Below are positions 1 to 7,998 of a DNA stretch of 64,000 bases, one piece after another (the stretch's first letter is position 1; every line of letters begins with the position of its first letter). A program made the translations under genes and the position numbers. The notes beneath the pieces are model-generated. The model was not told the origin of the DNA, did no database searches, and saw only the letters and a list, made by a program, of their open reading frames with translations. This DNA comes from [Clostridium] fimetarium (lineage in GTDB: Bacteria; Bacillota; Clostridia; Lachnospirales; Lachnospiraceae). Location: contig NZ_FOJI01000008.1 in assembly GCF_900111235.1 (NCBI RefSeq), positions 62,001-126,000 of the forward strand. The letters run 5' to 3'.

Positions 1-624
1 TGCAGGTTCCTCTGCTGGATTTTCATATACCTCTACTACGGTTTCATTTATACAATTCTCATATATCCATTTGGAATCAGCTACCGTTAAATATATTGAG
101 CCAATTGATGCTGCACTTCCTAACTTATTATAGGCGTCCGTAATTAACGAGGAACTTTTTTGACTACTATATGGTACTGAATGAATATAAAATGTGGGAC
201 CAATTCTTGACGTATATTGCGCATATTGATTCGTATCTAACATTCTCCACACAAACTTTTCGGAAATTTTATAACTGCCCATTGGCACATTTGAATTAAC
301 TGCGCATCGAAATGTTTTAAAAGCGATTGCCTTTCCAGTATTATCAATTTTAAATATTGTAATAAAGTATTTACTCTTATTTATTTTGATTAGATAGGAA
401 TTATTCTCTGCACTAAAATTAGTACTGCCAATTGTCCCATTTTCTGTTTCAATCGCAGCACTAGTATCTTCACTATTATATGTTTCTTGGGTACCTGGCA
501 AATTAATATTTTTAAATGTAAAAAATATTATTATACCAAGTAGTAATAATATTGGTAGATATATCTTTGAATGGCTATTAAAAATCCATTTTTTTATATC
601 ATTTCTCTTCGACTTATGATACAT
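1..624 (-). CDS. L,D-transpeptidase (YkuD)-like protein, 3' part cut by window edge, active site degenerate
   Basis: An open frame runs from an ATG at 624, preceded by an AAGGAA ribosome site, to the window edge (208 codons seen). A short basic N-terminus is followed by one membrane segment (about residues 16-34), then a Ser/Thr/Asn-rich linker and a YkuD-like beta domain (about 65-205) with VPMGSYKI and FYIHS motifs. In active L,D-transpeptidases, which make 3-3 peptidoglycan cross-links, the end of the domain reads SHGC(I/V)R. Here it reads SIGSIY, so the catalytic Cys is Ser and the His and Arg are lost, although the flanking LGSAA and DSKWIYENC fit the fold. It is probably an extracytoplasmic pseudoenzyme. 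The C-terminus lies outside the window. Confidence 0.72.
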   Translation of the reverse strand, partial: MYHKSKRNDIKKWIFNSHSKIYLPILLLLGIIIFFTFKNINLPGTQETYNSEDTSAAIETENGTIGSTNFSAENNSYLIKINKSKYFITIFKIDNTGKAIAFKTFRCAVNSNVPMGSYKISEKFVWRMLDTNQYAQYTSRIGPTFYIHSVPYSSQKSSSLITDAYNKLGSAASIGSIYLTVADSKWIYENCINETVVEVYENPAEEPA

Positions 625-720
625 ATTATATTTCCTTATTAAATTCATTAAATAAAATTATAAATAATTTTATTTTATAAATTGATTTATTGTTTGATTT
701 TATATGGTTCAATATTAAAT

Positions 721-1347
721 TTAAAACTGTCGTTCTCTCATTTCAATAAATTTTTTAATCACTTCGATTGTACCATCAATTCCAAGTTTCCCACTATTCA
801 AACACAGATCATATCCTTTGGCTTCGCCCCACTTCTTACTAGAATAATAATTATAGTAGCTTGCGCGACGTTTGTCAGTTTTCTGAATTAAATCAGCTGT
901 CTTTGAATCATTTAGTTGATATATTCTCTTGATGCGATCAACTCTAGCAGATATATCGGAGGTTATCCATACACTGATTGCATGTGGATTACTTTCTAGT
1001 GCATAATCTGCACACCTACCAACGATTATACATGATTCTCTATCAGCTAGTTTTTTAATTGTTTCAAATTGTGCTAAAAACACTTTGTGATTAATTGGCA
1101 TATCGACATAAGATGTTGTGTATCCTAATGAATACGTGTCCATTACTAGGGAATACAAAAAGCTGTTTGTAGGTTTTTCATCATGATTAATAAATAGTTC
1201 TTCACATAAGCCACTATCCTTTGCTGCTAATGCTAACAATTCTTTATCGTAGCACTTAATTCCTAATTCCTCCGCAAGTTTCTGACCAATCTCGTGACCT
1301 CCACTACCGAATTCACGTCCTATCGTAATTACAGTTTTCTTATTCAT
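721..1347 (-). CDS. cytidylate kinase-like family protein
   Basis: This 208-residue protein has the P-loop variant GREFGSGGHEIG (about residues 10-21) and the IIVGRCADYAL, RVDRIKRIYQ and DKRRASYYNYY motifs of the Cytidylate_kin2 family. These P-loop proteins resemble nucleotide monophosphate kinases, but their substrate is usually undefined. The chain is cytoplasmic with no membrane segment. The ATG follows an AAAGGGGG ribosome site. It is a single gene between the sda pair and the transpeptidase-like gene and appears to be transcribed separately, because a hairpin lies upstream at about 1432-1466. Function beyond nucleotide phosphorylation is inference. Confidence 0.85.
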   Translation of the reverse strand: MNKKTVITIGREFGSGGHEIGQKLAEELGIKCYDKELLALAAKDSGLCEELFINHDEKPTNSFLYSLVMDTYSLGYTTSYVDMPINHKVFLAQFETIKKLADRESCIIVGRCADYALESNPHAISVWITSDISARVDRIKRIYQLNDSKTADLIQKTDKRRASYYNYYSSKKWGEAKGYDLCLNSGKLGIDGTIEVIKKFIEMRERQF

Positions 1348-1431
1348 AATAGTACCCCCTTTGTATAAATATACAAGTTTATTATATGTACAGTATACAA
1401 CGATTAAACAGATATTTCCAGTTGTTTTTAT

Positions 1432-1466
1432 GATTTACCAATAATTTCACATAGTTTTTGGTAAAT
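1432..1466 (-). terminator. possible intrinsic terminator after sdaAA
   Basis: The arms GATTTACCA and TTGGTAAAT form a 9-bp stem between the sdaAA stop (1509) and the start of the kinase-like gene (1347). The run after the stem on the minus strand is A-rich rather than a clean T-tract, so it may be weak. Confidence 0.4.
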
Positions 1467-1508
1467 GCATACAATTATCATCTTATAATTTCATATTTTG
1501 ACAATTTA

Positions 1509-2387
1509 TTATATATTTGTACTTCTAAGTTCATTTTCAATTTCTACAGCTCGTGGTGTGATTCCGCATCCACCACACGCAGTTTCTTTGTACATCGTAT
1601 CCATGTTTTCGCCTATCTCTTTCATTGCGTCAATAACTTGATCTACTGGCACTTGGCTTTCTATTCCGGCTAGGGCCATATCGGCACAGGAAAGTGCATT
1701 TACAGCTCCTATTACATTTCTTTTCACACAAGGAACCTCAACTAATCCGGCTACAGGATCACAAACAAGTCCTAATAAATTTTTGAGTGTCATTGCTGTA
1801 GCATGGCATATTTGCTCAACCGTTCCATTTTTAAGGAATACAAGTGCTCCTGATGCCATGGCTGATGCTACTCCAACCTCTGCTTGACAGCCACCAGCCG
1901 CCCCTGAAACAAATGCTCTTTCCGCTATTACTTGACCAATTCCACCGGCAACGTATAATGCTTGAATAATGTCTTTCTCGGAAATATCAGCGTATTGGTA
2001 ATATGAAATCAAAACTGCTGGAATAACTCCGCATGACCCTGCTGTAGGTGCAGCGACAATTCTTTTCATACATGCATTTGATTCTCCCATTTTAAGTGCC
2101 TCAGCAATCACTTTTGTTGTAAATGATCCGCAATAGCTGTCTTTTTTATCTAAATATTCCAACATTTTCAGGCCATTTCCACCAACTAATCCACTTTTTG
2201 ATTTTAACTTTCCATCATAATTATCGCTAGCATCAATCATAGCTTTCCACATTTGAGTCATTTTATTTAAAGATTCCTCTAACGTTATAGCACTTTCATT
2301 GATATCTTCTTCTATTATTATTTCATAAAATGATTTGTCTTGTTCTAAACATAGCTCAACTATTTTTTCCATTGATTTAAAAGACAT
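1509..2387 (-). CDS. sdaAA: L-serine ammonia-lyase, iron-sulfur-dependent, alpha subunit
   Basis: This is the alpha chain (292 aa) of the two-subunit L-serine dehydratase that converts serine to pyruvate and ammonia in the cytoplasm. Family marks include GLVGGNGLKMLEY, APTAGSCGVIPAVL, the SGAAGGCQAEVGVA segment and the terminal ACGGCGITPR. The cysteines of the last three would supply the 4Fe-4S ligands. Length is normal for the family. The gene lies 30 bases downstream of sdaAB, as expected for one transcript. The Fe-S site implies oxygen sensitivity, in keeping with an anaerobe. Confidence 0.95.
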   Translation of the reverse strand: MSFKSMEKIVELCLEQDKSFYEIIIEEDINESAITLEESLNKMTQMWKAMIDASDNYDGKLKSKSGLVGGNGLKMLEYLDKKDSYCGSFTTKVIAEALKMGESNACMKRIVAAPTAGSCGVIPAVLISYYQYADISEKDIIQALYVAGGIGQVIAERAFVSGAAGGCQAEVGVASAMASGALVFLKNGTVEQICHATAMTLKNLLGLVCDPVAGLVEVPCVKRNVIGAVNALSCADMALAGIESQVPVDQVIDAMKEIGENMDTMYKETACGGCGITPRAVEIENELRSTNI

Positions 2388-2417
2388 AGAAACTCCAATC
2401 TCATATAATTATTTGGA

Positions 2418-3080
2418 TTATTTAACCGCACTCAAATATGTTACTTTAATTACACCTTCTAGATGATTCAGCCAATCAATTGACTCATTGGGTATATCTT
2501 GGTCGGTCTCGATAACCATAACAGCATATCCACCTCTAGCGTCTCTAAATAATTGCATCGTTGCAATATTCACCGATTTATGTGAAAGTGTTGATGTCAC
2601 CTCAGCGACATGCCCTGGTTGATCAATATTATGAACGATTAGTGTATTTTGTTCCCCTGAAAAATTTACAAGAATTCCATCAATCTTATTAATCAAAATT
2701 CTTCCACCACCAATTGAAGATGCTTGTACTTCAATTTCTCTACCATTTCTTCCAATCACATGAATCAACGCTGTATTAGGATGTGCATCTTTGATTGTTT
2801 TATATTCAAAATTATATTCAAATCCTAATTGATTCGCTATAACATCACTTTGAGGAATTCGCATATCATCTTGGAGCATACCAAGAAGTCCGGCAATTAT
2901 AGCCTTTTGTGTTCCATGCCCAAAACCAGTTGCACTAAATGATCCATGTAATGTAATTGTTGCACTAACTGGTTCCTGTGCAAGCAAATGTCGTGTCACA
3001 AGTCCGATCCTTACTGCTCCAGCAGTATGCGAACTTGATGGGCCAACCATAATTGGGCCAATAATATCAAAAATATTCAT
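2418..3080 (-). CDS. sdaAB: L-serine ammonia-lyase, iron-sulfur-dependent, beta subunit
   Basis: The 220-residue beta subunit begins with FDIIGPIMVGPSSSHTAGA, the conserved serine-dehydratase beta motif, and ends in an ACT domain (about residues 148-220, with the IDQPGHVAEVTSTL segment). ACT domains in this family commonly sense serine. The ATG has a strong GGAGG ribosome site seven to eight bases upstream. It is first in the sdaAB-sdaAA operon. The region upstream (3081-3156) should hold the promoter, just after the rluD terminator. Confidence 0.95.
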   Translation of the reverse strand: MNIFDIIGPIMVGPSSSHTAGAVRIGLVTRHLLAQEPVSATITLHGSFSATGFGHGTQKAIIAGLLGMLQDDMRIPQSDVIANQLGFEYNFEYKTIKDAHPNTALIHVIGRNGREIEVQASSIGGGRILINKIDGILVNFSGEQNTLIVHNIDQPGHVAEVTSTLSHKSVNIATMQLFRDARGGYAVMVIETDQDIPNESIDWLNHLEGVIKVTYLSAVK

Positions 3081-3156
3081 TATAATGCTACCTCCTAATT
3101 ATATTTTCCATATATATTGTTATGAAAAGTGATCTTATTATGCATTAATTATAAAT

Positions 3157-3200
3157 AAAAAAGAGAGTATACAAGCCTGTATCGCTCAAACAATCTCTTT
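3157..3200 (-). terminator. intrinsic terminator after rluD-family gene
   Basis: On the minus strand AAAGAGA pairs with TCTCTTT around an inner GATACAGGCTTGTATAC hairpin. A T-rich run follows, seven bases after the rluD stop. It closes the yggS-sepF-ylmH-aroB-lspA-rluD run. Confidence 0.75.
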
Positions 3201-3206
3201 CCTAAA

Positions 3207-4130
3207 TTAATTATTATATATTTCAATAAATTCAAGTACACGTACGAAATAATTTGGCAAAGGTGCTTCAAATTCAACATACTCCTTTGTTCTTGGATGA
3301 ATAAATCCTAAAACACGGGCATGTAATGTCTGACCTTGTAAATTATATGGAGACTTTGCTGATGTATATACATCATCACCTAACAATGGATGTCCAATGC
3401 TTGCCATATGAACTCTGATCTGATGTGTTCTTCCAGTTTCTAATTGACATTCAACATAAGAAAACTTATTCATATTCTTTATGACTTTATAATGAGTCAC
3501 TGCTCTTCTACCATCGAATTTATCAATAGCCATCTTTTTTCTATCATGAATATTTCTTCCAATAGGTGCATCAATTGTTCCTTCTTCTTCTTTAAAACTA
3601 TTATAGACGATTGCATTATATTTTCTTGTAATTGAATGAACACTCAATTGCTCAGCCAGGCTATTGTGTGCGAAGTCATTTTTGCATACTACGATTAAAC
3701 CGGTAGTATTCATATCGATTCTATGCACGATTCCTGGTCTCATTACACCATTTATTCCAGATAGGTTATCTTTGCAGTGAAACATAAGCGCATTTACTAG
3801 TGTTCCAGTATAATGACCAACTGCCGGATGCACAACCATTCCCTTTGGTTTATTAATAACGATTAGATCGTCATCTTCAAAGACGATATCAAGTGGAATA
3901 TCTTCTGCAACTATTTCAGGTTGTACCAAATCAGGAATAGTAACATCTAATGAATCTCCTAATGAAAGTTTGTAATTTGACTTTACGATTTTATCGTTTA
4001 CTGTTACACAATTATCCTTTATAAGTTTCTGCATATATGATCTAGAAATATCTTCGAGCTCATCTGACAGAAACTTATCTATTCTATTTCCTACATCATC
4101 TTTATCTATTATCAAATTAATTTTATCCAT
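3207..4130 (-). CDS. rluD: RluA/RluD family pseudouridine synthase
   Basis: This 307-aa protein isomerises uridines to pseudouridine in RNA (large-subunit rRNA for RluD). An S4 RNA-binding domain (about residues 12-75) precedes the catalytic domain. The active Asp is residue 139 in HRIDMNTTG, the family HR(I/L)DxxTSG motif. INKPKGMVVHP and TGRTHQIRVHMASIGHPLLGD are also present. The start overlaps the lspA 3' end by 8 bases, so the two genes are probably translationally coupled. The lspA-rluD pair is typical in Firmicutes (ylyB in Bacillus). The exact RNA target is inferred. Confidence 0.92.
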   Translation of the reverse strand: MDKINLIIDKDDVGNRIDKFLSDELEDISRSYMQKLIKDNCVTVNDKIVKSNYKLSLGDSLDVTIPDLVQPEIVAEDIPLDIVFEDDDLIVINKPKGMVVHPAVGHYTGTLVNALMFHCKDNLSGINGVMRPGIVHRIDMNTTGLIVVCKNDFAHNSLAEQLSVHSITRKYNAIVYNSFKEEEGTIDAPIGRNIHDRKKMAIDKFDGRRAVTHYKVIKNMNKFSYVECQLETGRTHQIRVHMASIGHPLLGDDVYTSAKSPYNLQGQTLHARVLGFIHPRTKEYVEFEAPLPNYFVRVLEFIEIYNN

Positions 4131-4659
4131 CTATGCCCATATCTTTCTTCGCTTTTTTTAGTGATAAAAAATTAAAATCTTCTTCTTTATATACAAAAAA
4201 TATTAATATTATAAGTAATCCCATTGAAACTGACACATATATATCAGAAACATTAAATATTGGAAAATCAATTAATTTAAAGTAAACAAAATCTATAACA
4301 TAACTATTTACAATTCTATCAATTATATTCCCAATTGCACCAGCACAGAGTAAAATCAATACACATCTAAAAGGTAGGTACTTCTTTTCATCAGGAGTTC
4401 GATATACAATGAAAGCAATAATAATTAACACAATGCAGGTAAATATGATTAATATAATTCTTCCACCACTAAATATTCCCCATGCTGCTCCTGTATTTCT
4501 AAGATAAGAAAATTCAAATACTCCTTTGATAATTACAAATGGACTATGTCCTTTTAATTTCATTTCAACTATATATTTTGTAAATTGATCGATTCCAACA
4601 AGTAAACACACGCTTATTATAAAAATGATTAGTTGCCTAGCTTTTTTAACGTTTCTCAT
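4123..4659 (-). CDS. lspA: signal peptidase II (prolipoprotein signal peptidase)
   Basis: A four-helix inner-membrane aspartic protease that removes signal peptides from lipoproteins after diacylglyceryl transfer. Both catalytic Asp motifs are present: GNIIDRI (about residue 112) and FNVSDIYV (about residue 140). The YLRNTGAAWGIFSGG family motif lies between helices 1 and 2. At 178 aa with a lysine-rich cytoplasmic C-tail it is slightly long but normal. It overlaps the rluD-family gene by 8 bases. The DUF3048 lipoprotein of this window would be among its substrates. Confidence 0.95.
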   Translation of the reverse strand: MRNVKKARQLIIFIISVCLLVGIDQFTKYIVEMKLKGHSPFVIIKGVFEFSYLRNTGAAWGIFSGGRIILIIFTCIVLIIIAFIVYRTPDEKKYLPFRCVLILLCAGAIGNIIDRIVNSYVIDFVYFKLIDFPIFNVSDIYVSVSMGLLIILIFFVYKEEDFNFLSLKKAKKDMGIDG

Positions 4660-4699
4660 ATTAACTCCTACTCAACTGTATATAGTATATATATTATTT

Positions 4700-5788
4700 C
4701 TATTTTATTAGTATTTCTAAAGCTTTTTTCATTTCTTCATCTGTAACAGTTTTGTCAATATATGCATTACCAATCTCATTTAATAAAATAAATTTAATTT
4801 TACCTGCATCCATCTTTTTATCATTCTTAGAAATTGCGATTATATCCTCGATTGTAATCCCTGAAATGCTAGTAGGAAATTCGTATAATTTTAACATATC
4901 CAAAGCTTGTTCCATTTCTAATTCAGTTATATGTCCTCTATTCTTAGAGATTTCAAGTGAAGCTATCATCCCAAGTGCAACACATTCTCCATGATATAGC
5001 TTGAAATCCATTAATTTTTCAATTGCATGTCCTAATGTATGACCAAAATTAAGCAAAGCTCTTTCCCCTTGTTCTGTTGGATCAAGTTCTACTACTTTAC
5101 ATTTAATATTGCAACTCACAAAAATCATAGCTTCAAGTGTTTGCATATCTAATTCTTTAATGCTATCTGCATTCTCTCTAAGCCAATTATAATATGCTTT
5201 ATCTTTAATAAAACCATGTTTGATTATTTCGCCAAAACCAGAATTAAATAATCTAGTACTCAGTGATTTTAAAGTAGCAAGATTAATATAGACCAATTGG
5301 GGTTGATGAAATGCGCCTACCATATTTTTATATGCCCTAAAGTCAACTCCGGTCTTACCACCAATACTAGAATCTACTTGAGCTAGTAATGAAGTTGGTA
5401 TTTGAATGAAATCAATACCGCGTAGATATGTAGCAGCCGTAAATCCAGTAAGATCACCTACTACACCACCGCCTAATACGACTAACATATCTTTTCTATC
5501 AAATTGATTCATAATCAAAAATTCATATAAATCAGAAACTACGTCAAGATTTTTATTTTCCTCACCTGCCATAAATGAATAGATAAAGACAATATTTCCA
5601 GTCTTCTCTAACTCCGTCTTTACGGTATCAGCATATAGTTTTCCAACATTGCTATCGGTTACGATACATAGCTTTCTTCCTAAAACGGATAGCTTTGAAA
5701 AAGAATCAGATAAGTTCCTAAAATTCTCCTCAATCATGATATTATAAATTGGTTTTTGATCATAATGAACTGTAATTGTCTTCGACAT
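4700..5788 (-). CDS. aroB: 3-dehydroquinate synthase
   Basis: The 362-aa enzyme converts DAHP to 3-dehydroquinate in the shikimate pathway using NAD and a divalent metal. It carries GGGVVGDLTGFTAATYLRGI (NAD/phosphate binding), PTSLLAQVDSSIGGKTGVD, and the metal ligands in GFGEIIKHGFI, LLNFGHTLGHAIE and YHGECVALGM. Length is normal. In Bacillus divIVA and ileS sit between ylmH and lspA; here aroB takes that place. No other aro genes are nearby. Confidence 0.95.
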   Translation of the reverse strand: MSKTITVHYDQKPIYNIMIEENFRNLSDSFSKLSVLGRKLCIVTDSNVGKLYADTVKTELEKTGNIVFIYSFMAGEENKNLDVVSDLYEFLIMNQFDRKDMLVVLGGGVVGDLTGFTAATYLRGIDFIQIPTSLLAQVDSSIGGKTGVDFRAYKNMVGAFHQPQLVYINLATLKSLSTRLFNSGFGEIIKHGFIKDKAYYNWLRENADSIKELDMQTLEAMIFVSCNIKCKVVELDPTEQGERALLNFGHTLGHAIEKLMDFKLYHGECVALGMIASLEISKNRGHITELEMEQALDMLKLYEFPTSISGITIEDIIAISKNDKKMDAGKIKFILLNEIGNAYIDKTVTDEEMKKALEILIK

Positions 5789-5887
5789 AAATATAACCTT
5801 ATTGTATCACATTTTTAAATTATGATACTGCTCATATAAATACAATCAAATAAATATACGAAGCACCTTTCGTTTTGAATTTTTGAT

Positions 5888-6643
5888 TTATATATATTTA
5901 TGAATTGTAGCAATAAATCGTCCTTTTTTAGTAACTCCAGAAGTTCCCAAATATTTGAATTTGCCTAATCCACGAACTGAAATAATATCGTTTTCTTTTA
6001 GATTATAACTATTTGTCGTCATAACTTTGGCATTAACAAATACTTTACCTTCTTCAATATTAGAAATAATACTTGAACGAGAAGACTCAAAACATATTGC
6101 CAAAACACTATCTAATCTCACCGATGAAATACTACCGCTAATTTCTGAATAGTTCAAAGATACTTCTTCATCAAACTCACTAACTTCACATATGACAGGA
6201 GTATGTTTAATCCTTGTAAGATTATCTATAACATACATTGCCATCTTATCAATGCAAAACACAAATGCACCCTTCTGATTGACCACTATATCTCCAATTT
6301 TACTTCTATCAATTCCTAAATTTAAAATTGCCCCTAAAAAATCCCGGTGAGTTAACGTGTCCGAAAACTTTGCATTTAAAGGCTTAATCAAAATAGTAAC
6401 AATTGGAGGAAGTACTACGCTAGTGCTATCTATTGGTGTGATTGCAATAATTGTTCTTTCAGCTAAATTATAGCCACCTAAAGCTTCAAAGCTAACAGGT
6501 GGCATTTTTGATATTTCCCTTTTAAATAAACTTTGTTCGTTAATATTAAGAAAATCAGAAAACATTGGAATACCTCGTTGATAAGATGTATTCGCTAATT
6601 CCTTTAACCTATTAACTATAATCTGATCATCTTTATCCATCAA
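5888..6643 (-). CDS. ylmH: YlmH family RNA-binding protein (S4 domain)
   Basis: At 251 aa it matches YlmH: an N-terminal YlmH-type domain (about residues 1-170, with AERTIIAITP and THRDFLGAILNLGI motifs) followed by a C-terminal S4 RNA-binding domain (about 178-240, LDSVLAICFESSRS to VRGLGKF). YlmH proteins bind ribosome-related RNA and have been linked to ribosome rescue and to division-cluster genes. It lies 10 bases downstream of sepF, so the two are likely co-transcribed. Precise role in this organism is inferred from family. Confidence 0.88.
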   Translation of the reverse strand: MMDKDDQIIVNRLKELANTSYQRGIPMFSDFLNINEQSLFKREISKMPPVSFEALGGYNLAERTIIAITPIDSTSVVLPPIVTILIKPLNAKFSDTLTHRDFLGAILNLGIDRSKIGDIVVNQKGAFVFCIDKMAMYVIDNLTRIKHTPVICEVSEFDEEVSLNYSEISGSISSVRLDSVLAICFESSRSSIISNIEEGKVFVNAKVMTTNSYNLKENDIISVRGLGKFKYLGTSGVTKKGRFIATIHKYI

Positions 6644-6653
6644 TTAATCCTAA

Positions 6654-7187
6654 CTAAAATTTTTCATTAAATGTAGTCAAATCAATTCCACCAGCTACAA
6701 GTTCTTGAAAATCTCCTGATACGTCAACATTAGGAGGTGTAATTATAAATATGTAATTTGTAATCTTTTGAAGGTTGCCACCAATAGAATAACTTGAGCC
6801 GGCTGAAAAATCGATTATTCTTTGAGCAACCTCTACATGAATTCCTTCAAGATTGAGAACAACTGCTTTTCCAGATAATAATGTATCTGTAATCTCTCTT
6901 GCATCTTCAATAGAAGTTGGTCTAATAACACATACTTCAAGGCCTCTATTATTCTTCATCTGAATCACCTTGCTTTTCTGTCTAGTAACTAATTTGTTTT
7001 GTTTTAAAGCCTTATCGTCAATTTCATTATCGTCATCTGGCTCTGATTTTCCACTAAATAAACGTTTTCTTGTAGATTTAGTTTCCTCATAATCATCTTC
7101 ATCATTGCCATATCCATCATCGTAATCATCATCATAATCGTTATTAGATAAATTAAGAACATCTAATAATTTATTTATCATACCCAT
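6654..7187 (-). CDS. sepF: cell division protein SepF
   Basis: SepF binds FtsZ and tethers it to the membrane. The 177-aa chain has an N-terminal amphipathic start (MGMINKLLDVLNL), a very acidic Asp/Tyr-rich linker (about residues 16-60) and a C-terminal SepF fold with the VVLNLEGIHVEVAQRIIDFSAGS segment, which forms the dimer and FtsZ contacts. The ATG follows GGAG by 8 bases. It sits between yggS and ylmH as in Bacillus, where ylmG separates sepF from ylmH; ylmG is missing here. Confidence 0.93.
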   Translation of the reverse strand: MGMINKLLDVLNLSNNDYDDDYDDGYGNDEDDYEETKSTRKRLFSGKSEPDDDNEIDDKALKQNKLVTRQKSKVIQMKNNRGLEVCVIRPTSIEDAREITDTLLSGKAVVLNLEGIHVEVAQRIIDFSAGSSYSIGGNLQKITNYIFIITPPNVDVSGDFQELVAGGIDLTTFNEKF

Positions 7188-7201
7188 ATTTAATTCTCCT
7201 A

Positions 7202-7894
7202 TTATTTATTATAATTTCGCTCTCCAAAGATTGCTGTCCCTACCCTTACAAGTGTAGCACCTTCTTCTATCGCGACTATATAATCATTAGTCATACCCAT
7301 AGACAAACTGTCCATACAGACATTATCAATGTTTTTGCTATTTATGTCAACACATAATTGCCTCAAAGAGCGAAAATATTTGCGATTTTCTTCAGGATCT
7401 ACTACATATGGGGCACTTGTCATTAAGCCTTTTACTCTCAATCCTGGTAATTTTGAAAATAACCGAACAGCCTCTTCGGTTTCATCTATTGCATATCCGA
7501 ATTTTGTTTGCTCTCCAGCTACATTTACCTCAATTAAAATACTTACTGTAAGTTGCTTTTTCACTGCCTCTTTGCTGATTTCTTCAGCCAATCTTAATGA
7601 ATCAACTGAATGAATCATTGCGACTTTATCAACAATATATTTCACTTTATTTCGCTGTAAATGTCCTATCATATGCCATTCAATATCTTTTTGCATCGCC
7701 TCGTATTTATCTATTAGATCTTGAACTTTATTCTCGCCGAATTTTCTTATGCCTACTTCATATAACTGTTCAATCATTGATATCGGTTTTGTTTTACTTA
7801 CAGTAATTAAGGTTACTTCTTCTTGTTTTCTACCAGCTTTTTCACAAGCTATTTTGATATTGTATTGCACTTCATGTAGATTATCAACTAACAT
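7202..7894 (-). CDS. YggS family pyridoxal phosphate homeostasis protein
   Basis: This is the YggS/YlmE/PROSC family, an alanine-racemase-like barrel that binds PLP and balances B6 vitamers without known catalysis. The PLP lysine lies in the TLITVSKTKP motif (about residue 34), and FGENKVQDL, EWHMIGHLQRNKVKYI and SLSMGMTNDYIVAIEEG motifs are present. An ATG at 7906 is in frame, but the GGGAG ribosome site overlaps it and sits five bases before the ATG at 7894, so the latter is chosen. First gene of the sepF-ylmH run. Confidence 0.92.
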   Translation of the reverse strand: MLVDNLHEVQYNIKIACEKAGRKQEEVTLITVSKTKPISMIEQLYEVGIRKFGENKVQDLIDKYEAMQKDIEWHMIGHLQRNKVKYIVDKVAMIHSVDSLRLAEEISKEAVKKQLTVSILIEVNVAGEQTKFGYAIDETEEAVRLFSKLPGLRVKGLMTSAPYVVDPEENRKYFRSLRQLCVDINSKNIDNVCMDSLSMGMTNDYIVAIEEGATLVRVGTAIFGERNYNK

Positions 7895-7998
7895 ACTTGC
7901 TCCCATTCCTGCGCATCTTTTATTGTCTCGCTCGGTGAGACAATGCGCATATCAAGTTCGTGCCATAGACACCAATATGATTTTTTTTATATCTGTCC

